NCBI RefSeq assembly: GCF_023100805.1
Contig: NZ_CP095855.1
Location: 5,807,001 to 5,871,000, forward strand
DNA length: 64,000 nt
Direction: 5' to 3'
Origin: Chitinophaga filiformis
GTDB lineage: Bacteria; Bacteroidota; Bacteroidia; Chitinophagales; Chitinophagaceae
Positions 1-8,413 of the stretch are shown here, piece by piece. How positions within the stretch are numbered: position 1 is the first letter of the stretch; each line of letters begins with the position of its first letter. The position numbers and the translations under genes were made by a program. The notes under the pieces were generated by a model. It was not told the DNA's origin. It made no database searches and worked only from the letters and a program-made list of their open reading frames with translations.

Positions 1-353
1 CGTTATGGAATGAACTGTTTGAAAATGCATCCTCACCATTTATTCCCCGTCCGCAGTATTGCATGCCATTAGATCAGACCTGGGAACCTTTACCCCACCT
101 CACCATGCTGGGTGATGCAGCGCATCTCATGCCACCCTATGCAGGTGAAGGCGTCAACATGGCGATGCTGGATGCACTGGAACTGGGTCAATGTCTCACG
201 AATGATGCATTTCCTGATACGCTTGCTGCTATTACATATTACGAACAGCACATGCGCGAAAGAGCAGCAGCAACAGCGGCTATGTCACTCGAATCGACAA
301 ACGTACTGCATTCACCCGATGCCATCCCTTTCATGAGGCAGACCGTCGGTTGA
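1..353 (+). CDS. FAD-dependent monooxygenase, C-terminal part (gene cut by window start)
   Basis: The reading frame is open from base 3 with no start codon needed, so the gene begins before the window. The visible ~116 residues carry the conserved GDAAHLMPPYAGEGVN block of class A flavoprotein hydroxylases (FAD_binding_3, the TetX and salicylate-hydroxylase type); its Asp contacts the ribityl chain of FAD. The following helix (NMAMLDALELGQCL) is also typical. These enzymes use NAD(P)H and O2 to hydroxylate small aromatic or polycyclic substrates; the substrate cannot be told from the tail. The stop codon abuts the stop of the convergent desaturase gene with no spacer. Confidence 0.8.
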   Translation, partial: LWNELFENASSPFIPRPQYCMPLDQTWEPLPHLTMLGDAAHLMPPYAGEGVNMAMLDALELGQCLTNDAFPDTLAAITYYEQHMRERAAATAAMSLESTNVLHSPDAIPFMRQTVG

Positions 354-1135
354 TCAGAAGGTATTCTTCTTCTCCAGCTCCGGCAATACCTGATCTATAC
401 GCCTCGCTAATTCCGGCAGTTTAATGGTAGGCACCGCAGGGAACAGATGATGTTCCAGGTGATAGAACATGCTGAAAGTAATTTTATTCTTCCAGCCGCC
501 CCGCTGTGTCCGTGCGAGTTCAGGATGCTCTTCCGTATCATGATGCACTGTCCAGACAGCAAAGAAGGCCATCAGGAATTCACCAGCGATCATGATGATA
601 ATATGATAGATGAGAAAAGGTATCTTAAAATAAAACACGATAAACGCAAAAACAGCAATAGCCGCCAGTTCTGCCAGTACATTCCTTACATACTTCCTGT
701 TGCCGATCTGTAGTGTTATCTTATGGATCAGGAACATATGTACAGGGCCATAAAAGATAGCGCCGTACCAGCTCATACCGGCCGATTTTCCTTCACAATC
801 CTCCTCAGACAAACAATACTTATGATGCCTGATATGATTGAACTTCACTGCATGAATAGATGCCATCATCAGTACACTGTTTGAGAACAGGGTGAACCAG
901 GTCAGGAATCTGTTAGTGCCGAGAGAATTATGAAACCCGTTATGCACCTGTCGTAAACCGGTCAGAAAGAAAAATGCGGAACAGGGCAAAGCCAATATGT
1001 AATAACCGGAATATGCCAGTATCCAGGAAGAGAACAACCAGGTAGCGTCAGGTTGTTTTCAATCAGCATTTCCCTGACAGATAAGTCTTTGAGGTCTTTC
1101 CATGTTACCTTTTTTACTATCTCTGCATGTGTCAT
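354..1135 (-). pseudogene. Membrane fatty-acid desaturase with apparent frameshift near its N-terminus
   Basis: The long frame (354-1037, entered by a TTG) has the histidine boxes of membrane di-iron fatty-acid desaturases: HNGFH, HIRHH and HLEHH, plus several hydrophobic helices. Such enzymes put double bonds into acyl chains at the inner membrane. Upstream, another frame starts with a good ATG at 1135-1133 and reads MTHAEIVKKVTWKDLKDL and onward to ENNLT. It then loses homology-like character exactly where the second frame reads DATWLFSSW. Joining the two frames near 1050-1062 gives one smooth protein of about 260 residues. So a net one-base (mod 3) indel is present: either a real frameshift or a sequence error. 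All His boxes are downstream of it and intact, so a shortened protein from the TTG is possible. Confidence 0.65.
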
Positions 1136-1210
1136 GTATAGGAATTTTAGTAGGGTTCATCAAAAGTACGGATCGTATACAGGTAACATATGACAAAAGT
1201 CATCTTCCAC

Positions 1211-1257
1211 AAAACAAACCGGGCCATTCCGTAAGGAACGACCCGGTTTTTGTTTCA
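1211..1257. terminator. Bidirectional terminator hairpin
   Basis: A stem of AACCGGG and CCCGGTT encloses a small inner CC/GG stem. A-rich sequence lies on the left and T-rich on the right. It would end transcripts of the aldo/keto reductase gene arriving on the minus strand. Confidence 0.6.
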
Positions 1258-1343
1258 CTGTTCTTTGACCTGTAACCGTTGTAGCAATAATTGATCATTT
1301 ACAGCTATCAGCCATCATTGAGCTGATGTGTCCATCGTTATAT

Positions 1344-1462
1344 AATCCTGAATTAGCCTGACAGATTTGATTCGCATTCAAATATTGGTAGTCATCTTTC
1401 AGATCAGCTGTAACTGGTACAACCTATCATTGATGAATTTTATTTCTTCCGCGCTCAGTTTA
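1344..1462. repeat. Tandem 119-bp repeat, copy A (diverged copy of AKR gene 3' end)
   Basis: This segment repeats the adjacent 1463-1581 at an offset of 119 bases, about four-fifths identical by eye. The other copy contains the true 3' end and stop codon of the aldo/keto reductase gene. Copy A lies just past the gene and is not part of it. Confidence 0.85.
1399..1461 (-). pseudogene. Relic C-terminus of an aldo/keto reductase
   Basis: Read on the minus strand, this piece of copy A translates without a break to KLSAEEIKFINDRLYQLQLI and a TGA stop. The real gene ends KLSAEETKFINDKLYQVQLV. The four differences are T/I, K/R, V/L and V/I, mostly conservative, and the stop is kept. No upstream body of a second reductase gene is present, so it is an orphan tail, either from a lost paralogue or from a duplication of the resident gene. 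Confidence 0.75.
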
Positions 1463-1581
1463 AATCCTGAATTAACCTGCGGATTTGATCCGCATTCAAA
1501 TATTGATACCACCTTTCAGACCAGCTGCACCTGGTATAGTTTATCATTGATAAACTTTGTTTCTTCCGCGCTCAGTTTTAC
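1463..1581. repeat. Tandem 119-bp repeat, copy B (contains AKR stop codon)
   Basis: Second unit of the direct repeat. It straddles the aldo/keto reductase stop at 1516, with about 66 bases coding and 53 bases downstream of the gene. Confidence 0.85.
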
Positions 1582-2508
1582 ATTGATAGCCCTTGCATTC
1601 TGTATAGCCTGTTCCGCATTGCGCGCTCCCACCAAGGCCACGGTAATACCAGGACGGTTTATCGTCCAGCGGATCACCAGCTGCGCCAGTGTCACACTTT
1701 TGCTTTCCGCCATAGGTCTGATCTGATCAAGGAAAGCATTGATACGCTGCAGGTTGTCCGGCTGGTAGAACTTCGTGTTGGGACGATGATCGCCCTCCCC
1801 AAAGGGATGACCGGCTTTGATCTTACCGCTCAGGATACCTCTCTGCAAAGGGCTGTATGCCAGTATGCCCTTTTTGTTCTCTATACAATAAGGCACCAGC
1901 TCTTTCTCGATCTCTCTTTCTACCATGCTGAAAGGCACCTGGTTGGAAGCCAGTTTTATTGTTTTCTCCGCCTCTTTCATTTGTGCAACGCTGTAGTTGC
2001 TTACACCCGCTTCGCGGATCTTTCCCTGCTCCTTTAAGCGCAAAACTGCTTCGAAGGTTTCATCCATCGGTGTAGTTACATCCGGCCAGTGGATCTGGTA
2101 CAGATCGATGTAATCCGTACCCAGTCTCCTGAGACTGTTTTCACATTCCAGTATAATACTTTCCTTGCCGGCATATTTGTAAATGTCGATGTCCCTGCCA
2201 TTGTTATCCTTGCTGCTGAACGCCAGGGTTCCCCTGGCCAGGTCCCAGCGCATACCGAATTTTGTCATTACCTGGATCTTGCTTCTGTCCAGGCCTTTCA
2301 GTGCATCTCCGGTCAACTCTTCACTTAATCCCTGGCCGTAAACAGGGGCTGTATCTATAGAGGTAACGCCCTCGTCAATGGATGCGCGGATCGCCTTTAC
2401 GGCATCATGATGTTCTGTTCCGCCCCACATCCAGCCACCAATAGCCCATGCTCCAAATGTAATTGCTGATACTTTCAGATCGCTTTCTCCTAATTGCCTG
2501 TATTCCAT
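1516..2508 (-). CDS. Aldo/keto reductase
   Basis: A 330-residue protein of normal length for the NAD(P)H-dependent aldo/keto reductase superfamily, a cytosolic TIM barrel that reduces carbonyls. The catalytic tetrad is visible: Asp in SIDTAPVYG, Tyr in the same block, Lys in VMTKFG and His in QIHWPD. The C-terminal cofactor site appears as ALVGARNAEQAIQN. The substrate is not deducible. The gene diverges from the small protein gene at 2649. Its 3' end lies inside a tandem repeat whose second copy carries a relic of the same C-terminus. Confidence 0.93.
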   Translation of the reverse strand: MEYRQLGESDLKVSAITFGAWAIGGWMWGGTEHHDAVKAIRASIDEGVTSIDTAPVYGQGLSEELTGDALKGLDRSKIQVMTKFGMRWDLARGTLAFSSKDNNGRDIDIYKYAGKESIILECENSLRRLGTDYIDLYQIHWPDVTTPMDETFEAVLRLKEQGKIREAGVSNYSVAQMKEAEKTIKLASNQVPFSMVEREIEKELVPYCIENKKGILAYSPLQRGILSGKIKAGHPFGEGDHRPNTKFYQPDNLQRINAFLDQIRPMAESKSVTLAQLVIRWTINRPGITVALVGARNAEQAIQNARAINVKLSAEETKFINDKLYQVQLV

Positions 2509-2648
2509 TAATTATCTGTTTCTGTTTTGGTTGTCTGTAAACGCGTGATATAAAAATATAAATTCCGGTTGAGTGCTCTTTACTACGAATTAAAATAGTC
2601 GTCCTGACCGTGGCACAGATTTAGTTGCCTGTTCTTAAAAATTAAAAT

Positions 2649-2849
2649 ATGGGAAATAAACAAGCTAATGAAAAGCCCGCCGGCAAACAACAGGATGAAG
2701 TCTCCGAAAAAGAGCACATCAATAAACAGGGAAAGAAAGAAGATACCAGTCCCATATATCTGGAGCCTGAGGAGGACAATACCCTTCAGACTCCAGAAGA
2801 ATTTGCGAAAGATAAAGGAAAAAAACTGAGTGACGAAGACGAAAAATAA
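2649..2849 (+). CDS. Small, highly charged hypothetical protein (66 aa)
   Basis: A 66-residue protein made almost wholly of Lys, Glu, Asp, Gln and Asn, with no hydrophobic segment, no cysteine and no recognisable fold. It is probably disordered and cytosolic. It starts with ATG after an A-rich tract and stands alone, divergent from the aldo/keto reductase gene and convergent with hmgA. I do not recognise the family; stress-related hydrophilic proteins of this look are common in the phylum, but that is only a resemblance in composition. Confidence 0.6.
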   Translation: MGNKQANEKPAGKQQDEVSEKEHINKQGKKEDTSPIYLEPEEDNTLQTPEEFAKDKGKKLSDEDEK

Positions 2850-2854
2850 CCTGG

Positions 2855-4012
2855 CTATTCAGCCCAGCTCATCACATATCTTTCATCTTCTATTCCTAGC
2901 GCATCCTGTGTGATCTGCAAAGGATGGAAGGTGTCTACCATCACTGCCAGTTCCTTTGTTTCCTTTGCGCCGATGCTCTTTTCAACTGCACCTGGATGCG
3001 GCCCGTGCGGAATACCACCCGGGTGCAGGGTGATCATGCCCCTTGTTACGTGCTTGCGGCTCATGAAATCGCCGTCCACATAATACAGCACTTCATCACT
3101 GTCTATATTACTGTGATTGTAAGGCGCCGGAATGGACTGCGGATGATAGTCGAACAGGCGCGGACAGAAAGAGCATACCACAAAATTATGTCCCTCAAAG
3201 GTCTGATGCACCGGTGGCGGCTGGTGTACACGCCCTGTGATGGGTTCAAAATCATGAATGGAAAATGCAAAAGGATACTCATATCCATCCCAGCCTACCA
3301 CATCAAAGGGATGATGCGCATAGTGGATAGGATACATCATTCCCTTCTTTTTGATACGGATCAGGAAATCGCCCGCTTCGTCGATGGTCTCCAGGTTCTG
3401 CGGCTGCCTGATATCGCGTTCGCAGTAAGGCGCATGCTCCAGCAACTGCCCGTACTGGCTGAGATAGCGTTTCGGGTAACGAATAGGACTGAATGATTCG
3501 ACAATGAACAAACGGTTGTCTGTTCCGGTAAATTTCATCTGGTAGATGGTCCCCCGGGGTATCTGCAGGTAATCGCCATACCCGAAAGGCAACTGCCCGT
3601 ATTGCGTATGCAACACGCCTGAACCTTCATGTACAAATATCAGTTCGTCCGCATCTGCATTCTTGTAAAAATATTCCGTCATGCTTTGCCGCGGCGCCGC
3701 CAGCACGATATGACAATCGCTGTTGACCAGGACGGGTTTCCTGCTTTGCAGATAATCATCTTCCGGCCGGATATTGAAACCCTGGAAACTACGATGCTTC
3801 AGCATCTTTTCTTCAGCAACACGGGGAGCAACATCATAGGGCGTATCCACGCGCACGATCTCCGTAGGAGGATGACAATGATATAACAGGGTGGAATTGG
3901 AGGAAAATCCCTCCGTGGAGAACAACTGTTCGGAATAAAGAGAACCGTCGGGTTTGCGGAACTGTGTATGACGTTTATGAGGGACGTTTCCCAGTTTATG
4001 ATAATGCGGCAT
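2855..4012 (-). CDS. hmgA: Homogentisate 1,2-dioxygenase
   Basis: A 385-residue cupin-type enzyme that opens the ring of homogentisate to maleylacetoacetate in tyrosine and phenylalanine breakdown, using Fe(II). Visible hallmarks are the N-terminal MPHYHKLGNVPHKRHTQF, the block VVGWDGYEYPFAFSIHDFEP and the iron-site region HPGGIPHGPHPGAVE. I chose the ATG at 4012, which starts the conserved part; a longer frame upstream adds 33 residues of non-family sequence. It is shorter than the ~440-residue classical enzymes, as is usual for the Bacteroidota form. No other tyrosine-degradation gene is adjacent. Confidence 0.88.
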   Translation of the reverse strand: MPHYHKLGNVPHKRHTQFRKPDGSLYSEQLFSTEGFSSNSTLLYHCHPPTEIVRVDTPYDVAPRVAEEKMLKHRSFQGFNIRPEDDYLQSRKPVLVNSDCHIVLAAPRQSMTEYFYKNADADELIFVHEGSGVLHTQYGQLPFGYGDYLQIPRGTIYQMKFTGTDNRLFIVESFSPIRYPKRYLSQYGQLLEHAPYCERDIRQPQNLETIDEAGDFLIRIKKKGMMYPIHYAHHPFDVVGWDGYEYPFAFSIHDFEPITGRVHQPPPVHQTFEGHNFVVCSFCPRLFDYHPQSIPAPYNHSNIDSDEVLYYVDGDFMSRKHVTRGMITLHPGGIPHGPHPGAVEKSIGAKETKELAVMVDTFHPLQITQDALGIEDERYVMSWAE

Positions 4013-4797
4013 GATGAATTGGTTTTTCAGTCCCTGCCTTCCGGCGAAAGACCGTGGAATATGAATGACAATTTTATGACAATAAGAATAACAGTGTACC
4101 TGCCCTGACAAGTTTCGTACCTGTCATCTGGCAGATCAGTTGTAAAAGGAAATAAGGAACCCTTACCGGGACAGCCAGATAAGGAACGGAGACGGGGAAC
4201 AGGGCCTATCGGCTTACAATGCCCTCCAGCAGGAAGCAATACTTCCAGCGGCGCTTGTCTATATGATATGTAAAATTGCGGAAATAAGGCATGAATCAAC
4301 GTGGTTAGGACAAATGTAAGGAATAGGATCGAAATAGGGCCAAAACCGCAGAAAGAGGCCCTCCTATCCAGCAAAGACATGGTACAGGCAGGGGCCTGTG
4401 TATTCGACTGGTATTCGCTACTGATTCGGTGGAACCTATAGCCTATAGGCTCTCTTCTATAGCATATTAGCCACTGTTCTATAGCGAACGCTATAGAACA
4501 GTAGGCTACATGTAGGACTATAGCGCCTTTAGGTAGTAAGCGGTAGGACAGTTGCATACTATTTGTACCGAAGAAGCTCCCTTGTCAACCCGGCCAGGCG
4601 ACGGCAATCGAAGCCGCCGCAATCCCATAACACCCCATCTCCCTTGAAAATCAATAAATTTGTCCTGCCCCGCTCGATATGCGTAAAATTTCACAATTTC
4701 CCCTACCGAAATTTAAATAATTTCAAAACTTTGACAATTCATTTGTTAATCCGAAAGTAATTCCAGACTTTTGTTAGCGAAAAGTAAATTCATAATA
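4013..4797. other. Gene-free region before the thr operon
   Basis: About 785 bases with no convincing gene. Open frames here have no family features and odd composition. The stretch holds the CTATAG-rich palindromic element at 4429-4530 and, near its right end, AT-rich DNA that probably contains the promoter of the thr operon, although I see no clean TAnnTTTG match. Confidence 0.6.
4429..4530. repeat. CTATAG-rich palindromic element
   Basis: The hexamer CTATAG occurs repeatedly within about 100 bases. Its core at 4473-4502 is a near-perfect palindrome: 14-base arms (ACTGTTCTATAGCG and its complement) around AA. With one bulged base the stem extends to TAGCC/GGCTA at 4468-4508. There is no T-run, so a terminator role is not supported. 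It could be a protein-binding site or the end of a mobile repeat. Confidence 0.75.
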
Positions 4798-4902
4798 GTG
4801 CTACCAATAGTTACATACTTCACATCTGCATCTCGCACCATCTCCGGCGCGGGTATCAGCACTATTACAATTACATCTATTACAACCCCGGTGCGGGGTT
4901 AA
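4798..4902 (+). CDS. Threonine-operon leader peptide (Thr/Ile-rich)
   Basis: A short frame of 34 codons starting with GTG (or a TTG at 4771) ends 81 bases before thrA. Its second half reads ISTITITSITTPVRG, a dense run of threonine and isoleucine codons. That is the same logic as the E. coli thrL leader (ISTTITTTITITTGNG), in which ribosome stalling at Thr/Ile codons sets the fold of the downstream RNA. The position directly upstream of thrABC supports a role in attenuation. The GTG start is not certain, since no ATG is in frame; the upstream stop is at 4747. Confidence 0.75.
   Translation: MLPIVTYFTSASRTISGAGISTITITSITTPVRG
4834..4900 (+). promoter_or_regulatory. Competing RNA stems overlapping the thr leader peptide
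   Basis: A perfect 7-bp hairpin (AACCCCG, loop GTG, CGGGGTT) spans 4884-4900 over the last codons of the leader. Its loop-side GGTGCG (4890-4895) can instead pair with CGCACC at 4834-4839, earlier in the leader, so the two folds exclude each other. No U-tract follows the hairpin, so a classical intrinsic terminator is not visible. A second small stem, ACCACC/GGTGGT, lies at 4922-4935. Confidence 0.5.
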
Positions 4903-4983
4903 TATTCACATATCATCCAACGACCACCCAGGTGGTACTCCCGGTAAGGGGACAGGACATTTTACGTATCAACATCTTCAGAC

Positions 4984-7431
4984 ATGCAAGTATTAAAATT
5001 CGGCGGAACTTCCATGGGAAGTGCCCAATCCATAGAACAGGTTTGTAACATCATACAACACAAAAAGCCTAATGGGCGCTTTTCCATTGTTGCCTCTGCC
5101 ATGAGTGGCATTACCGATAAGCTGATCCAGTGCGGACAGCTCGCCGGACAAGGACAGGAACAATACAGGACAGTATTACAGGAAATTGAAAACAAACACC
5201 TGGATACGATCCGCACCTTATTCCCCATTACCGTACAAAGCGGCATCATCAGCCAGATAAAGAAACGCTTAAATACACTTGAAACTCTCTGCGATGGTAT
5301 CTTCCAGGTGGGTGAACTAAGCGCCCGCTCCCTGGATAAGATCATGAGCTTCGGAGAACTTGTTTCCTCCTATCTGCTCGCAGAAAAACTGAAGTCCAAC
5401 GGACTGAATGCCGTATGGAAAGATAGCCGCGAACTGATTGTTACTGATAATAATTTTGGTAATGCAGCAGTCAACTTCCTGGCCACTAACCATCAGACTG
5501 CACAATATTACCAGCAGCAGAATGCCGACTTCGTGGTATTACCCGGTTTCGTTGCAGCTACCGCCGACGGTGAAACCACTACCCTTGGCCGTGGCGGTTC
5601 TGATTATACCGCTGCTATCATTGCTGCCGCCCTCCATGCAGAAGTACTGGATATATGGACAGATGTAAGCGGTATGATGACCGCAGATCCCCGTATGGTA
5701 TCACAGGCTATTCCCATCCCGCATATCTCTTATGAAGAGGCGATGGAACTGTCCCACTTCGGCGCCAAAGTGATCTACCCTCCTACCATACAGCCGGTCA
5801 TGGATAAACGTATCCCTATCTGGATCAAAAATACCTTTGCCCCGGACGATTACGGTACTCTTATCCATACGCAGGATGGCAACGGCCGTACCTATCCTGT
5901 AACCGGTATCAGCGGTATCCAGAAGATAGCCCTGCTTACCCTGGAAGGTAGCGGCATGGTGGGTATCCCGGGTTTCTCAAAAAGACTTTTCGAAGCCTTG
6001 CTGACCGAGCGTGTGAACGTGATACTCATCACCCAGAGCTCGTCGGAACACTCTATCACGGTAGGCATCCATGAAGCAGATATGTTGAAGGCCAAAACAG
6101 CTGTGGACAGTGAATTTTCCCAGGAGATACTGGAAAAACGCATAGAACCGCTCATCGTGGAAAGAGATATGAGCATCGTAGCGGTTGTGGGCGATAAGAT
6201 GAAGAACCATCACGGCACCAGCGGTAAGCTCTTTGCCGCACTGGGTCGTAATGGAGTGAACGTACGCGCTATTGCACAGGGTTCCACTGAAAAGAACATC
6301 TCTGCGGTGATCAATAAAGCCGATGTAAAAAAAGCACTGAACGTCATACATGAAGCTTTCTTCGAAGAACCACTGAAACAGGTGAACGTGTTCATTGCCG
6401 GTGTGGGCAATGTAGGCAGCAAACTGCTCGAACAGCTGGACCAGCAGCATAAATTCCTGATGAACGAACTCGGTCTGCATGTACGTGTAACCGGTATCGC
6501 CAACAGTAAAAAAATGGCCTTCGGCCATGAAGCGATCAACCTTGCTGAATGGAAGTCTGCCCTCGAAGCAGGTGAAGCCTCCGACATGGTTGCATTCGCA
6601 CAAAAGATAAAGGCGCTGAACCTTCGCAACAGTGTATTTGTTGATAATACAGCCAGCCAGGAAGTAGCGGCTACTTACGGAGAATTCCTCCAGCATGGCA
6701 TTTCCGTGGTGACCTGCAATAAAATCGCCTGCTCTTCAGACTATGCTTATTACAAAAGCCTGAAAGACCTGGCGCGTAAATACAATGCGTCATTCCTGTT
6801 CGAAACCAATGTAGGCGCTGGTCTGCCGGTGATCAACACCCTGAATGACCTGATCCGCAGCGGCGATAAAGTGAACAGTATCGAAGCAGTGCTGAGTGGT
6901 AGTCTCAACTTTGTGTTCAACAATTTCGTGAACGGCGCCAGCTTCCGCGAGGTGGTGAAAGCCGCACAGGACGAAGGTTATACAGAACCGGATCCACGTA
7001 TTGACCTCAGCGGTGTGGATGTAATGCGTAAGATCCTGATCCTGGCGCGCGAAAGCGGAGCAAAGATGGAGCTGAATGACATTACCAACCATTCCTTCCT
7101 GCCGGTTGAGGCTTTGGAAGCGCCTTCGGTAGATGCTTTCTATGAACAGCTGGACGTGCATGCCGGTCATTTCCTGGCACTGCGTGAAAAGGCAGATGCA
7201 GAAGGAAAACGACTGAAATTCGTTGCCCGCTATGAAAATGGGAAAGCGTCTGTAGGCTTGCAGTCCATCGCGCCAGACCATCCGTTCTTCAAGCTGGAAG
7301 GAAAAGACAATATCGTACTCTATACCACCAACCGCTATGCGGAACAACCACTGATCGTAAAAGGCGCCGGTGCGGGGGCAGATGTAACGGCTTCGGGTAT
7401 ATTTGCTGATATCATCAGATCAGCCAGATAA
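4984..7431 (+). CDS. thrA: Bifunctional aspartokinase / homoserine dehydrogenase I
   Basis: An 815-residue fusion with the length and order of E. coli ThrA. The N-terminal aspartokinase begins with KFGGTSMGS (residues 5-13) and has the GRGGSDYTAA block. Two ACT regulatory domains occupy roughly 315-460. The homoserine dehydrogenase starts with the NAD(P)-binding VFIAGVGNVGS near residue 470 and contains NVGAGLPVINTLNDL and DEGYTEPDPRIDLSG. It catalyses the first and third steps from aspartate to threonine, and the ACT domains are where threonine feedback normally acts. It is the first gene of thrABC and sits 81 bases after the leader peptide. Confidence 0.97.
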   Translation: MQVLKFGGTSMGSAQSIEQVCNIIQHKKPNGRFSIVASAMSGITDKLIQCGQLAGQGQEQYRTVLQEIENKHLDTIRTLFPITVQSGIISQIKKRLNTLETLCDGIFQVGELSARSLDKIMSFGELVSSYLLAEKLKSNGLNAVWKDSRELIVTDNNFGNAAVNFLATNHQTAQYYQQQNADFVVLPGFVAATADGETTTLGRGGSDYTAAIIAAALHAEVLDIWTDVSGMMTADPRMVSQAIPIPHISYEEAMELSHFGAKVIYPPTIQPVMDKRIPIWIKNTFAPDDYGTLIHTQDGNGRTYPVTGISGIQKIALLTLEGSGMVGIPGFSKRLFEALLTERVNVILITQSSSEHSITVGIHEADMLKAKTAVDSEFSQEILEKRIEPLIVERDMSIVAVVGDKMKNHHGTSGKLFAALGRNGVNVRAIAQGSTEKNISAVINKADVKKALNVIHEAFFEEPLKQVNVFIAGVGNVGSKLLEQLDQQHKFLMNELGLHVRVTGIANSKKMAFGHEAINLAEWKSALEAGEASDMVAFAQKIKALNLRNSVFVDNTASQEVAATYGEFLQHGISVVTCNKIACSSDYAYYKSLKDLARKYNASFLFETNVGAGLPVINTLNDLIRSGDKVNSIEAVLSGSLNFVFNNFVNGASFREVVKAAQDEGYTEPDPRIDLSGVDVMRKILILARESGAKMELNDITNHSFLPVEALEAPSVDAFYEQLDVHAGHFLALREKADAEGKRLKFVARYENGKASVGLQSIAPDHPFFKLEGKDNIVLYTTNRYAEQPLIVKGAGAGADVTASGIFADIIRSAR

Positions 7432-7471
7432 ACCGTACATCAGTAACACATATCTTAAATTTTGATTCCTC

Positions 7472-8407
7472 ATGGGAAATGACTGTATAAAAGTATTCGC
7501 CCCTGCTACTGTTGCCAATGTAGCCTGCGGCTTTGACGTGATCGGACTGGCCATGGATGCTCCCGGCGACGAAATGATCATGCGGAAGAGTGACAAACCG
7601 GGCGTTACCATTACAGCTGTACATGGCGCATCTCTTTCCACTGATCCTGCCCAGAACGTATGTGGCGTTGCCATCCAGGCACTGTTGCAAAAGTATGGAC
7701 AGCCGGAGGCAGGGATAGAGCTGGAACTCTTCAAGAATATCCCTCCCGGCAGCGGCATAGGCTCTTCTGCCGCCAGTTCGGCCGGCGCCGTAGTTGGCGC
7801 CAACCATCTGCTGGGCAATCCTTTTACGCCAAAACAACTGGTACGTTTTGCCATGGAAGGCGAACGACTTGCCAGTGGCGCAGCGCATGCTGACAACGTA
7901 TCACCTGCCATACTGGGAGGTTTTACACTTGTAAGGAGTTACAAACCACTGGACATTACCGGCCTGCATACACCGGCAGAACTATGGGTGACCGTTATAC
8001 ATCCGCAGATAGAAGTGAAAACTTCCGATGCCCGTGAGATCCTGAAACAGAAAGTACTGATGACCGACGCCATCCGCCAGTGGGGCAACGTAGGCGCGCT
8101 TGTAGCAGGGCTTTACCAGGAAAATTACGATCTGATCAGCCGCTCCCTTGAAGATGCGATCGTAGAGCCGGTACGCGCTATACTCATCCCTGCTTTCTAT
8201 GAACTGAAAGTAAAATGCAAGGAAGCCGGCGCGCTGGGCGGAGGCATCTCCGGCTCGGGGCCATCTGTCTTCATGCTGAGCAGAGGTGAAGAAAACGCCC
8301 GTAAGGTGGCGGCGATGATGGATACTGTCTATGCCCCGCTGGGCGTGGATTACAAGATCCATGTATCGAAAATAAATACGGAAGGTGTGAAAATTACAAA
8401 AGTGTAA
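7472..8407 (+). CDS. thrB: Homoserine kinase
   Basis: A 311-residue GHMP-family kinase that phosphorylates homoserine with ATP. The ATP-binding motif PPGSGIGSSAASSAGA lies near residue 90, the N-terminal VFAPATVANVACGFDVIG is typical of the family, and the C-terminal GGGISGSGPSVFML is the third GHMP motif. It lies 40 bases after thrA and 6 bases before thrC on the same strand, so the three genes are almost certainly cotranscribed. Confidence 0.97.
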   Translation: MGNDCIKVFAPATVANVACGFDVIGLAMDAPGDEMIMRKSDKPGVTITAVHGASLSTDPAQNVCGVAIQALLQKYGQPEAGIELELFKNIPPGSGIGSSAASSAGAVVGANHLLGNPFTPKQLVRFAMEGERLASGAAHADNVSPAILGGFTLVRSYKPLDITGLHTPAELWVTVIHPQIEVKTSDAREILKQKVLMTDAIRQWGNVGALVAGLYQENYDLISRSLEDAIVEPVRAILIPAFYELKVKCKEAGALGGGISGSGPSVFMLSRGEENARKVAAMMDTVYAPLGVDYKIHVSKINTEGVKITKV

Positions 8408-8413
8408 AGTCTA

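Noticed and set aside
4027-4557. Open frame of 176 residues on the minus strand
   Set aside because: Its translation has no family pattern, overlaps the hmgA N-terminus and covers the CTATAG palindromes; composition is unlike a protein.
4563-4760. Open frame of 65 residues on the plus strand before the thr leader
   Set aside because: No ribosome context or conserved look; the real short frame is the Thr/Ile-rich one in another frame further right.
5977-6696. Long open frame antisense to thrA
   Set aside because: Shadow of the strongly coding thrA strand; no domain features.
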